From contig CAITBM010000006.1 of the NCBI GenBank assembly GCA_903890485.1, positions 137,901 through 201,900 on the forward strand: DNA of 64,000 bases, given 5' to 3'. The notes below the pieces were generated by a model. The model did not search any database, had not been told where the DNA came from, and saw only the letters and a program-made list of their open reading frames with translations. Both the position numbers and the translations under genes were made by a program. This stretch comes from an uncultured Opitutaceae bacterium. GTDB lineage: Bacteria > Verrucomicrobiota > Verrucomicrobiia > Opitutales > Opitutaceae. Of this stretch, positions 18,457 to 27,128 are shown piece after piece (position 1 is the first letter of the stretch; the number at the start of each line of letters is the position of its first letter).

Positions 18457-19068
18457 TCAGCCCTGAGCCTCCCGGTAGCGGTTCTGGCCAACCAGGTTCG
18501 GGTAGGCCAGGCCCATCATGCGGTAACTGGCGTAGTCCCGGTTGCCGCCGTGCCTCGGGCTCCCGTAGAAACCCTGGCGCGTGTGGTCGAGGACGAGGTT
18601 AAAGAAGGCCTTTTGCGTGGGCTCACCCCAGAGTTCCCCGGGACACCCCCCCTGCTCAACCAGGGTCACCAGCACGGTCTGCTGGGCGTTGCCCAGCTTC
18701 TCGAAGGCCGTCTGGTAGAGTCTAAGGCTCGTTCTCTGCAGGGAGGCGAGGCCCGACCTGTATCGGCCCTGGTGGCGGGAGAGCGGGCCCAGAAGCTGCC
18801 GGTCGATATAGTTGATCACGCCCGCTTCGGTCGCCCCGGGGGCATCGTCAGCGGGAATCAGCTGTTCGCAGAGCGCCACGAGGGGCGCCGCCTCGTCCGC
18901 CGTGAAAAAATAATACCGCGGTGCCTGGGACCGGTCGAGTCGGGCGACGAGGGCGGTCGCACCCACTCCGACGGCCGCGCCAAGCGAGCCGACCGCGAGC
19001 ATCTTGATCGCGGACCGGCGCGACACTCCCGGGGCGGGATCCTTGAGGGGATCGACCGGGGTGTTCAT
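18457..19068 (-). CDS. Gluconate 2-dehydrogenase subunit 3-like, Tat-exported
   Basis: A 203-residue small subunit with a twin-arginine signal SRRSAIKMLAVGSLGAAVG (residues 16-34) and the subunit 3 body (FFTADEAAPLVALCEQLIPAD, FYGSPRHGGN, GYPN-like GLAYPNLVG). Subunit 3 proteins export the flavoprotein through Tat. First gene of the three-gene operon; 16 bases separate it from the GMC gene. Confidence 0.9.
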   Translation of the reverse strand: MNTPVDPLKDPAPGVSRRSAIKMLAVGSLGAAVGVGATALVARLDRSQAPRYYFFTADEAAPLVALCEQLIPADDAPGATEAGVINYIDRQLLGPLSRHQGRYRSGLASLQRTSLRLYQTAFEKLGNAQQTVLVTLVEQGGCPGELWGEPTQKAFFNLVLDHTRQGFYGSPRHGGNRDYASYRMMGLAYPNLVGQNRYREAQG

Positions 19069-19475
19069 AGCACGGCGTCGCCGGACGCGGCGGACGGGAA
19101 CGGGGCCTGGGGAAGGATACCCATGTCATGGGATCCGCACGGGACGGGATCGTTCCCGGGACGGGTCCAACGCGAGAATAGTCGATCGCGAGAATTTTAG
19201 CTCTGCGGATCTCGTCCCAATGACGACAATTTATGCGCAGCCGAAGCAACTCCCGCGGACCAACGCCCGCCCAGCGCGAGATCCCGCCTCAGGACGAAAC
19301 CCCGAGCCGCAGGCTGGCGAAGGAACGCGGGGGCAGCGTCACCTCAAAGCTGTTGCCCACTGGCGCCAGCTCGGCCGCGCGCGGAACAATGCGGACGGGA
19401 GGGCCCGGCGCGTTCACCGCCTCCGCTTCTGCGGCGCCGAGCGCGGTGAGGATCCAGGCGCCGAGGAAACCGAGC
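19069..19475. promoter_or_regulatory. Intergenic region with promoter of the dehydrogenase operon
   Basis: Upstream of the gluconate dehydrogenase-like operon (minus strand) and downstream of the GH52 gene. It contains a direct repeat at 19172-19195 and an open reading stretch next to the GH52 stop (19289-19498, described separately). No other gene is credible here. Confidence 0.4.
19172..19195. repeat. Direct repeat GCGAGAAT x2, 16-base period
   Basis: GCGAGAAT occurs at 19172-19179 and again at 19188-19195 with eight bases between. The 16-base period lies off one helical turn but is compatible with a dimeric activator site upstream of the dehydrogenase operon. Function not known. Confidence 0.4.
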
Positions 19476-19498
19476 TCAGCCCATCCAGAGCCAGGAGG
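19289..19498 (-). pseudogene. Out-of-frame C-terminal continuation beside the GH52 stop
   Basis: In the frame one base off from the GH52 gene, the minus strand stays open for about 69 codons (just after a stop at 19499-19501, down to TGA at 19289-19291) and has no start codon. The encoded peptide begins around SGWAELGFLGAWILTALG and ends with EVTLPPRSFASLRLG, which looks like the last strands of a carbohydrate-enzyme beta domain. It could be a C-terminal extension lost by a frameshift at the end of GH52, or the remnant of another glycosidase. Known GH52 enzymes end where the in-frame stop lies, so the main enzyme looks intact. Confidence 0.35.
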
Positions 19499-21593
19499 TC
19501 ACGCCCCGGGGGTAATGCTTCGAGCCGTAGGGGAACCCGTCGGAGGACTTGATCTGGTCGCAGAACGCCAGGTGGCGGGTGTGGGAGCTCAGGAGCCAGG
19601 CCTTGTGCGCTACGTCCGCATCCTGGGCGGATTCCTTCCCCAGTGAATTGGGGAAGACCCTTCGGGCTACATACTGGCAAAGGTAGATCTTGCTGAGCCA
19701 GGTGTTGTCGGAAGTGGAGCTCAGCTTCCAACCCCCGGTCGTCGGATCCAGGCACACGCCGCGCTTGAGGACCTCCTTCAGGTGGGTGCCCAGGGCGGAG
19801 ATGATGCCCGTCGCCTTCTCCAGGGCGGCGAGCTCCGCGTCCATCCCGAGATAAAGGGGAAACGCGAGCCCCTCGATGGCCGGGATGATCCGGCTGACGT
19901 TGCCGTCCTCGAAGACCGCCGGGAAGAGCCCCGTTTCGGACTCCCGGTGGGCCATGATGCTCGAAGCGACCAACGTCGCGCGGGCGAGCGCGTCCTGAGA
20001 CTCGGCCTTCTTGCCGAGACGGGAGAAGGCCCGGGAAAGGAGGAGCCAGGCCGCAAGGGTCTTCACGGCAAGGTAGATGTTGTTGCGCGCCTGCCCGAGC
20101 GAGACGTCGAGCGAGTCGTAAGTGGTGATCTCCGAGCCCTTCGGTCCGCAGCGGTCGCTGTCCCACCCGATGATCCCATTGCGCTTGGCGGGATCGGGGT
20201 CATCGCGGCGGCGCAGGCTTTCGGCGCACTGCTCTAGAATCAGGGCCTTGCCCGATAGCCATGCCTGGTCGCCCATGCGCTCGGCGTAGGTGGCGGCGCA
20301 GCAGACCCAGTTTACAAGCTGCTCGGAGCTCATGTAGCTGAAGCAGTCCGTGAGGTTCGGGATCTCGTAGCTCGACTGGCCGGCCGGCGTGAACTGGTTG
20401 TCGACACCCATGTCGTGCGTGAAAGCGATCCCGCCCTCCGCACGGCGCCCGTCAGGGGAGTGGATTGAATCGGTGTAGGCGTAGCGGCTCGCGAACAGGT
20501 CGAGCGTGTCCCGGACTGCCCAGGGCCACCACTCCAGCTCGAAGAACAGGTGGTCCACCGTCAGGTCGAAGGTGTTGATCATCCGGTACTCCCCCTCGTT
20601 CACGACCCAGAGCGGCTTTCCCGAGTGCTCCAGGAGCTGGGTGGAGCCGAGGTAGGTGTGGACGGAATGGGCCACATGCCACTTCTGGTCCGGGGAGAGC
20701 CTCGCGGCGTCCAACTCCCGGTCTCTGGCCCCGGCGATGGCGACGTACTCGCCGAAGTGGTCGAGCCCGAACGAGAGCACGTCGTCGAGACGCGAGAAGT
20801 AGCGCGAGTAGTAGAACGGCGCCTCGATACCTGTGGTGATCAGGCCCTGCTGGAGGAACCCGAGGGCCACGTCGAGGTTCCGGCTTTCCCCCGCAGGGAC
20901 CTTCAGGATGAGGGCGCACTCCGAGCCGAGCAGGTGAAGACCGCGCTGGTCCTCCCTCCAGTTCGAGAAGAGATCCATCCCGGACTTTACCCTGAGGCCG
21001 GGCTGCGGCCGCGTGGCCAGGCCGTAGGCGGTCGCGGATGCGAAGCCGATCAGCGAGGGATCGCCGTCGCCCAGGTAGCGCAGTCCGCGCTCGGTGTCGC
21101 CAAAGCCAAACATGATCTCCAGGTCGCCGGCACCGCTCCGGTTGTCGGCGGTGCACCTCGCGGGGACCACGGGGGCGCAGAGAAATTTGCGCCGCTTGTC
21201 GTCCAGGGACTCCCAGTCCGCCGTCTTTTCAAAGGGGGAATAGATCGAGAGGGAAAGCGGGCCCGACACCCACCGGTCGGAGGCCAGGCCGAGGTGGCGC
21301 TCCACTTCACGCGCCTCGACGATCCGGTGGGCCTGCGTGACTCCCTTGCGCACCGACGCGGTGAACTCGACCGCGCGGTCCGCCCTCTGGCGGACAAAGG
21401 GCAGCAGGTTCCACGGACCGTCCCCTCGGCGCCATCCGACGAAGAGAGACTGCTGCGCGGGGAACCGTGTCGAGGGGCTGAAGCCCCCGGAGTTGGCCGC
21501 GGGGGTCGCGTCCCACGAGACGGCGTAGCCGCACGTGAAGCTGGAAAAGGCCCCGAACGGGGCGTGGAGGGCGTTGAAGCTGAGGTCGGGCAT
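19476..21593 (-). CDS. GH52 beta-xylosidase
   Basis: A 705-residue protein that fits glycoside hydrolase family 52 along its whole length: start MPDLSFNALHAPFGAFSSFT, the nucleophile segment VVNEGEYRMINTFDLTVDH (Glu335) and the acid/base region EITTYDSLDVSLGQARNN (Asp493). Both length and Glu numbering equal those of the studied Geobacillus enzyme (from memory). GH52 enzymes release xylose from xylo-oligosaccharides with retention. No signal peptide, so intracellular. The ATG at 21593 is chosen by homology; the frame is open upstream to 21776. Confidence 0.93.
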   Translation of the reverse strand: MPDLSFNALHAPFGAFSSFTCGYAVSWDATPAANSGGFSPSTRFPAQQSLFVGWRRGDGPWNLLPFVRQRADRAVEFTASVRKGVTQAHRIVEAREVERHLGLASDRWVSGPLSLSIYSPFEKTADWESLDDKRRKFLCAPVVPARCTADNRSGAGDLEIMFGFGDTERGLRYLGDGDPSLIGFASATAYGLATRPQPGLRVKSGMDLFSNWREDQRGLHLLGSECALILKVPAGESRNLDVALGFLQQGLITTGIEAPFYYSRYFSRLDDVLSFGLDHFGEYVAIAGARDRELDAARLSPDQKWHVAHSVHTYLGSTQLLEHSGKPLWVVNEGEYRMINTFDLTVDHLFFELEWWPWAVRDTLDLFASRYAYTDSIHSPDGRRAEGGIAFTHDMGVDNQFTPAGQSSYEIPNLTDCFSYMSSEQLVNWVCCAATYAERMGDQAWLSGKALILEQCAESLRRRDDPDPAKRNGIIGWDSDRCGPKGSEITTYDSLDVSLGQARNNIYLAVKTLAAWLLLSRAFSRLGKKAESQDALARATLVASSIMAHRESETGLFPAVFEDGNVSRIIPAIEGLAFPLYLGMDAELAALEKATGIISALGTHLKEVLKRGVCLDPTTGGWKLSSTSDNTWLSKIYLCQYVARRVFPNSLGKESAQDADVAHKAWLLSSHTRHLAFCDQIKSSDGFPYGSKHYPRGVTSWLWMG

Positions 21594-21784
21594 GGGTTTA
21601 ATGGGGGGATATCCGGCGGCACCGATGGGTCGGAGGGCGGTGGCACTCCTCCTTTTGGTATCGCCTAAACGGGTCCATGAGCATTCGAAGATTCCTGCGC
21701 TCGTCAGCGCAATACCATTAGCGCCCGACCCGTTTCTTTGGCCAACGGGCGCCCCCCACGGCTTTCCCCACCCCAAAAATCGTC

Positions 21785-23716
21785 ATGAATCCCCTTTCCC
21801 CATCCCCCTTGTCGGGGCGCCGCACAAAACCCACCCCCTTTTGGCACCTCCTGTGCCTGCTCCTGGGTGCGGGTTCCCTCGGGGCAGAGGTCCCGCGCTC
21901 CGCAGAATACGCCGCCGTCCAGGAGCGCCTCGCCCAGGGGTGGAACACCTGGGATGTCTCAAGCGTGGCGGCCCAAGTCCTTCTGCCCGAGGGATTCACC
22001 GTCCGGATCGGACTGAAGCACAATTCCGCGCTCTATGCGGACCGGTTCCTTGCCGCGGCGCAGCTTGGGCGCCGCGGCAAGGGCGAGGAGGACGTGATTC
22101 CAGGCCCGCATACCTGGGATGGGAGCTACACCGACATGCAGGTGGTGTGGCAGGGCGACTCCTACCGGCTTGAGACGGCGCACGACGGCGGGGACTTGGT
22201 GATGCTCGCCACGCCCCTTGGCCCAAAGAAAGCTGCACTCCCCGATTCGCTGGTCGTGTCGGCCGGAGTCCTTTGGAACCGCGAAGGCGGTGCCTTTCGG
22301 GAAGGTGACCACATCGCCTTCAGGACCGGTGCGCGCACGCTGCGGGTCTATTGGACGGGAAGAGAGGAGCCGACCTCGGCGCTTCCCGTCTCCGCGCCCC
22401 ACTATGCGGGCCTTTTCCTAGAGCCCATCGGGGTCTCGACCGGACGCCCGCGATCGGTGGAGGAGATCCGCGCCGTCCTTAAGCGCATGAGGCCGGCAGG
22501 CAACGGCGTCGCCCAGGCGATCGAGAGCGTGATGGGCTGGGACACCCTGTACGATCCCTCGAAGGCGCGGGTGATTTCTCCCGTCAGCCGGCTCTGGTCC
22601 GAGGGCTGGGGCGGCTACGTGCTCTTCGACTGGGACACGTTCTTCGCGGCCTCGCTGGCCTCCACGGGGGACCGGGACCTGGCCTACGCCGATGCGATCG
22701 AGACCCTCCGGGAGGAAACCCCGCAGGGGTTCGTCCCCAACTATGCCCGTGCGGGCGGATGGAAGAGCGACGACAGGTCCGAGCCTCCGGTGGGTGCGGT
22801 CACCGTCCTCGGTCTCTTCCGCACGTTCCACGACACCTGGCTTCTAAGGGACACGTTTGATGCCCTCCTGAGCTGGAACCGGTGGTGGGACCAGCACCGG
22901 CAGATGGACGGGTACCTGGTCCTTGGAAGCGACCCCTCGAACATCCCCGCCGACCCCGATGACCCCGCGATCGGCACGCTCCAGGGCGCCAAGTACGAGT
23001 CAGGCCTCGATAACAGCCCACTCTATGACCACGTTCCATTCGACCCGAAGACGGGCAAGATCGCCGTGGCCGACGTCGGCCTCATGGGCCTCTACGTCGC
23101 AGATTGCCAGGCACTGGCCCAGATCGCCGGCGAGCTCGGAAAGCGGGGGGAGGAAAGCGAGCTCTCACTCCGCGCGGGGCGCTACCTCGAGAGCCTGAAG
23201 ACGCTCTGGGACGAGAAGTCGGGGATCTTCCTCAACAAGGACCTGAAGACCGGGGCCTTCATCCCGAGGATGGCGCCCACGTCGTTTTACCCGCTCCTCG
23301 CAAAGGCAGCCACGCCCGAGCAGGCCGCGCGAATGGTGCGGGAGCATCTTCTGAACCCGTCGGAGTTCGGGGGCGAGTGGATGATTCCCTCCATCGCAAG
23401 GTCGGATCCCGCCTTCAAGGACCAGGAATACTGGAGGGGGAGGATTTGGGGCCCGATGAACTACCTGGTCTACCTGGGCCTTCGGAACTACGACCAGCCC
23501 GAGGCCCGGCGGGAACTCGCGAGCAAGTCCCTAGCCCTATTCAACAAGGAATGGGCTGAAAAGGGGCACGTGCACGAGAACTACAACGCGATCACCGGAG
23601 AGGGGGACGACGTGACCTCGAGCGACCGGTTCTACCACTGGGGGGCGCTCCTCGGCCTGATCGACCACCTTGAAAATCCCGTGGGCCCGGCAGCCGCGCA
23701 GCCTAACGGGCGCTAG
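21785..23716 (+). CDS. Secreted GH63/trehalase-like glucosidase (MGH1 type)
   Basis: A 643-residue protein: signal peptide in residues 1-37, an N-terminal beta domain, and an (alpha/alpha)6 barrel from about residue 240. Barrel motifs are LFDWDTFFAASLAS, KYESGLDNSPLYD and YWRGRIWGPMNYLVYLGL, which belong to the GH63 C-terminal domain and MGH1-type glucosidases. The likely substrate is an alpha-glucoside or mannosylglycerate-type glycan. Its divergent position to GH52 suggests joint polysaccharide use. Confidence 0.85.
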   Translation: MNPLSPSPLSGRRTKPTPFWHLLCLLLGAGSLGAEVPRSAEYAAVQERLAQGWNTWDVSSVAAQVLLPEGFTVRIGLKHNSALYADRFLAAAQLGRRGKGEEDVIPGPHTWDGSYTDMQVVWQGDSYRLETAHDGGDLVMLATPLGPKKAALPDSLVVSAGVLWNREGGAFREGDHIAFRTGARTLRVYWTGREEPTSALPVSAPHYAGLFLEPIGVSTGRPRSVEEIRAVLKRMRPAGNGVAQAIESVMGWDTLYDPSKARVISPVSRLWSEGWGGYVLFDWDTFFAASLASTGDRDLAYADAIETLREETPQGFVPNYARAGGWKSDDRSEPPVGAVTVLGLFRTFHDTWLLRDTFDALLSWNRWWDQHRQMDGYLVLGSDPSNIPADPDDPAIGTLQGAKYESGLDNSPLYDHVPFDPKTGKIAVADVGLMGLYVADCQALAQIAGELGKRGEESELSLRAGRYLESLKTLWDEKSGIFLNKDLKTGAFIPRMAPTSFYPLLAKAATPEQAARMVREHLLNPSEFGGEWMIPSIARSDPAFKDQEYWRGRIWGPMNYLVYLGLRNYDQPEARRELASKSLALFNKEWAEKGHVHENYNAITGEGDDVTSSDRFYHWGALLGLIDHLENPVGPAAAQPNGR

Positions 23717-23837
23717 CTGGGCCCGCGTCGACTCCGCCAACGGTGCGGCTCCGATTACGTAATATTGTGTAGATTTCCTTCAAAAACCCCTTTCCGCCGG
23801 GCCCGAGGCGGTCAGGATTCCGCCAGGCCACCGCGCA
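23717..23837. promoter_or_regulatory. Intergenic AT-rich promoter region
   Basis: 121 bases. The short palindrome ATTACGTAAT (23754-23763) sits in an AT-rich patch that contrasts with the GC-rich surroundings and probably marks the promoter of the PDZ-protein gene. Confidence 0.35.
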
Positions 23838-26585
23838 ATGAGTCGACCGGCAAAGCTCCGTAGATCATCGCCACTCCCCGCATGGGTTTGGAGGGCAACG
23901 GTGTTGATTGCCACGGCCATCGTTCTCCGCGCGGAGCCCAAGACGTTCACCGACCTCACGCTGAAGGACGGGCAGGTGCTCCACAACGTGACGATCGTGG
24001 CCATCGGCTCGACCACCGTGATGGCTAAGTGGGACGGCGGCCGCGGGACCATACCCATTGACAACCTGCCCGACGGGATAGCGCCCAAGCCCGTTTTGAA
24101 GCCGCAACCCCAGAAGCCGGCGGCGGCGCCCGTCCCCGGCAGTGCGACCCCCGCCGTTACCTCCGCGCCGCCCCCCGGAGCCAATTTCCAGACGCCCTGG
24201 CAGACCGAGTCGCAGTACATCGTCACCGAGATCGCATCAGACCTGACCGAGATGGCTTATTTCGCAAAGCACCAGAAGGCGCTTCCGAAGGACAAGCTGG
24301 CGGCCCTGGCGGTCCCGGTCCAGGGCCCGCAGGTCACGACCGAGGACGACTACGCCGTCACCTCGAACCTTGCCGACGACGGCCAGGTCTCCTGCGTCCT
24401 GCGCATCACCGGTCCAATCTGGGCCCCCGAATCCTACCGCGCGCTGACGGACGCCCTCTTTGAAAAGCTCGCCCTGAAGGGCGCGCCGAACGAGGCGGGA
24501 GACGCTTCGGACGTGCTTCACGTGCTCCTGGAGCCGACGGTCGAGCACCTGGTCTCCGAGGACAACGATGTCTCGGTGAAGCTTGCCGGTGCGTTCGCGT
24601 CTTCCGCCCCCCACGAGCGCGCGGCCCTCCTCATGGCGGCATTCGAGGCCCGCGATCCACAAGATGTCTTCTACCAGCCCAAGTTCGAATTGTGCCGGAC
24701 GACGGCCCACCTCGCATTTGCGGCCGCCCTCAGGGGGGCTGGGGCGCCCACCACGGAAGGCAAGGTGGCAAGGGCTCTCCTAGCGGTCCTCCACAACAAC
24801 GAGGCTGACGCCCTGCGCCTCGCAAAGGACTTGCCGGAGGACAAGGACGTCAAGGCCTGGCAGAGGGTCATCCGGATGCGGGCCACGTTTGACTACCGCA
24901 TCTTCAAGGAGGCCGAGTCTCCGACCCTCATCGAGCGGTTCGAGCGCCTGAGGGCCTACAACTATCTTGGGCCCGACGTCGCCTGGGCGGATGCGCACCT
25001 CACCCGGGATGACGCCGTGCTCGCCGACTGGTGGCGGATTTCAAGCAACATGAACCGCTCAGTCCCCCTTGGCCACACGCTCCTCTCGGCCCGGGTGCCT
25101 GTCGAGCTGCGTGAGGCGAAGATCGCCTACGAGGCGGAGACAGGCTCCAATTTCACCACGGCGGGCTACGGCTCGCTCAATGCCGAGCCCCAGCGCTGCG
25201 TGAGCGCGAACGCCGACGGCAGCGTCGCGGTCCGAGTGATCGGATGGGGGACCTGGGCCGCATTCCTGCAGCGCGAGCTCTGTGCCGGCATCTACCAGGA
25301 CTTTAACTTCCTGCAGCATTCCTGGGGTGTGCCCGACGAGGCCTCATCCTTCCGCAAGAAGGTGGACGACATGTTCTGGGAACTCCGGCTCTACCCGTTC
25401 GTCAGGCACGAGCAGGCCACCGACCGGACTTACTATCACCAGGCCCAGGACGAATCGATGGCCCTCGTGCGCCACAGCCCGGAAATCGTCCCGGCCCTCG
25501 TCTGGAACGGCGTCTGTTACGACGTGAACGGCCTGGAGCTCTACATCCCTCCTCCGCACGCCTTCATCAATGAATGGCACAGGCCGAACCCGCCGCATGG
25601 CACCGCCTTCAATCCCGAGCCCCGGATGAACCAGCCAAGCCTGACCGCCCGGGGGGACTACCTGGAGGAGCTCGAACGAATGCACACGATCGCCCCCTAC
25701 GACTCCGAGGTCACCATCCGCCTTCTCTACAGGAAGTATGCCAACGACCCGCCCGCCGACAAGGTTGTGGAAGCCTATGGCCCTGCGGTCGACTACCTCT
25801 CATCGCCCTGCGCCTGGATCGCTATGCTTTCAGCCGACATCCCCGGCGCCTACGAGAAGTGGATGCAAAAGGGGATCGCGAATGAGCCGGGCCTTAGGCT
25901 CGACCTCGCCTTTTACTATGCGGCCCGGGGCAGGGACCCCGAGGCCGCTTCGACCTTCGACAAATGGCTGGAGACCGAACAGGACGAGGTGACCGTGGCC
26001 AACAACGTGGAATGGCTGGTCGAATACAAGGAGCGCACGGGCGACGAAGCCGGAGCAACCGCCCTGGCCCAGCGTGCTTATAAAGCCGGGTCGAACCGCG
26101 GGATGCTGACCCTGGCTCACCTGCTCGAGAACCGGGGGCTTTTTGACCAAGCTTACAGGATCCACGCGGAGATCCACGAGCGGTACAACGACGTCCGCTC
26201 CCTGATCTGCTTCCTGATGCGGATGAAGAAGCTCGGGTCCAGCGCCCGCAAAGATTCCCTCCTCGAGGACCTCCTCAAGCAGCACGTCCCAAATGGCCTC
26301 CTCCCGGCGCCCCCTGTGCTCGGTGCACAGCCGCCGACCTACGGAGCAAAAGTGTACGATCCCAGCGACAGCTCCATTGTCACCCGGCTCAAATGGAACG
26401 ACGTGATCGTCTCCATGAACGGCTACAAGATCGAGAGGCCGTCCATGTTTCGCCTCGTGCGCGAGCTCAATCCCGGCGCGCCCCTTGAGTTCGTCGTCTG
26501 GCGGGACAACAAGTACGTGGCACTTCCGGCTTCACCGGCCAAATACATGCCCGCCAGCCCTTCGCTCCTGAACCTGAACGATTAG
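23838..26585 (+). CDS. Large secreted protein with SLA1-like N-terminus and C-terminal PDZ domain
   Basis: A 915-residue protein with an N-terminal hydrophobic export segment (residues about 16-32). Then comes a short beta domain TFTDLTLKDGQVLHNVTIVAIG found at the N-terminus of many Verrucomicrobial proteins, a Pro/Ala linker (residues 80-115), a large unrecognised central region, helical repeats resembling TPRs (residues about 620-820), and a PDZ-like domain (residues about 840-905, with VTRLKWNDVIVSMNGYKI). No protease motif is visible, so the PDZ module may serve as a binding unit. Function unknown. Confidence 0.7.
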   Translation: MSRPAKLRRSSPLPAWVWRATVLIATAIVLRAEPKTFTDLTLKDGQVLHNVTIVAIGSTTVMAKWDGGRGTIPIDNLPDGIAPKPVLKPQPQKPAAAPVPGSATPAVTSAPPPGANFQTPWQTESQYIVTEIASDLTEMAYFAKHQKALPKDKLAALAVPVQGPQVTTEDDYAVTSNLADDGQVSCVLRITGPIWAPESYRALTDALFEKLALKGAPNEAGDASDVLHVLLEPTVEHLVSEDNDVSVKLAGAFASSAPHERAALLMAAFEARDPQDVFYQPKFELCRTTAHLAFAAALRGAGAPTTEGKVARALLAVLHNNEADALRLAKDLPEDKDVKAWQRVIRMRATFDYRIFKEAESPTLIERFERLRAYNYLGPDVAWADAHLTRDDAVLADWWRISSNMNRSVPLGHTLLSARVPVELREAKIAYEAETGSNFTTAGYGSLNAEPQRCVSANADGSVAVRVIGWGTWAAFLQRELCAGIYQDFNFLQHSWGVPDEASSFRKKVDDMFWELRLYPFVRHEQATDRTYYHQAQDESMALVRHSPEIVPALVWNGVCYDVNGLELYIPPPHAFINEWHRPNPPHGTAFNPEPRMNQPSLTARGDYLEELERMHTIAPYDSEVTIRLLYRKYANDPPADKVVEAYGPAVDYLSSPCAWIAMLSADIPGAYEKWMQKGIANEPGLRLDLAFYYAARGRDPEAASTFDKWLETEQDEVTVANNVEWLVEYKERTGDEAGATALAQRAYKAGSNRGMLTLAHLLENRGLFDQAYRIHAEIHERYNDVRSLICFLMRMKKLGSSARKDSLLEDLLKQHVPNGLLPAPPVLGAQPPTYGAKVYDPSDSSIVTRLKWNDVIVSMNGYKIERPSMFRLVRELNPGAPLEFVVWRDNKYVALPASPAKYMPASPSLLNLND

Positions 26586-26782
26586 GCAGCAGGTTGGCAC
26601 GGATTTTCCCAGGCATCCAAAGTGAAAGTCGGCAATCCGTGGTATAAGTGAAATACAGCCTCGGGCTCACCCAGCGTCCTCGGCTCTTCCCGTCCATGCC
26701 CAGCATGGTCTATATTGCTCCCCGTAGCCCAGACTGCCTGAAGCAACTTGCCACCCCTATACTCGGCAGCTAGTTTGTGATA

Positions 26783-27106
26783 ATGGCGACGCCCGTACAA
26801 AGCCAAAGCGCGGCCGTCGCCTTTCAAGATTCGACGAAGACGCTCGAGGTCATCGCAAGACGCGTAGCTTGGTGGAGGACACCGGCGGAAACCCTAGCCA
26901 ATACAAATGATTTTCTTTGCCGGGTCATGACCTTCGGCCTTTGGACAGAGGTTATATTTGTGGCCAAAATGTTTGGCGACGACGCCCTGCGGCGGGCCCT
27001 TAAGGAGGCTCCTGCAGGTGTGTTCGACCCGCCTCCATGGCATTACTGGCATTACCGTCTTGGCTTTGATCAGGTCCCAGAATTGCCCAAGCGCGAGTTT
27101 CGATGA
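26783..27106 (+). CDS. Small antitoxin-like protein, orphan
   Basis: A 107-residue protein. The C-terminal pattern FGDDALRRALKEAPAGVFDPPPWHYWHYRLGF...LPKREF resembles the small proteins that precede AbiEii-type nucleotidyltransferase toxins. No such toxin gene follows; the next gene is gnd on the opposite strand 22 bases away. Base composition in 26586-27100 is less GC-rich than its surroundings, suggesting a transferred fragment. I prefer the ATG at 26783; a GTG at 26777 is also in frame. Family match is from memory of the pattern and is moderate. Confidence 0.5.
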   Translation: MATPVQSQSAAVAFQDSTKTLEVIARRVAWWRTPAETLANTNDFLCRVMTFGLWTEVIFVAKMFGDDALRRALKEAPAGVFDPPPWHYWHYRLGFDQVPELPKREFR

Positions 27107-27128
27107 AAACGGTCACGCCGCGGACCGC

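Noticed and set aside
17118-18602. 494-codon open frame on the plus strand
   Set aside because: Antisense to the GMC oxidoreductase, which has clear motifs.
26582-26827. 81-codon minus-strand open frame
   Set aside because: No recognisable protein features and it overlaps the start of the small plus-strand gene.
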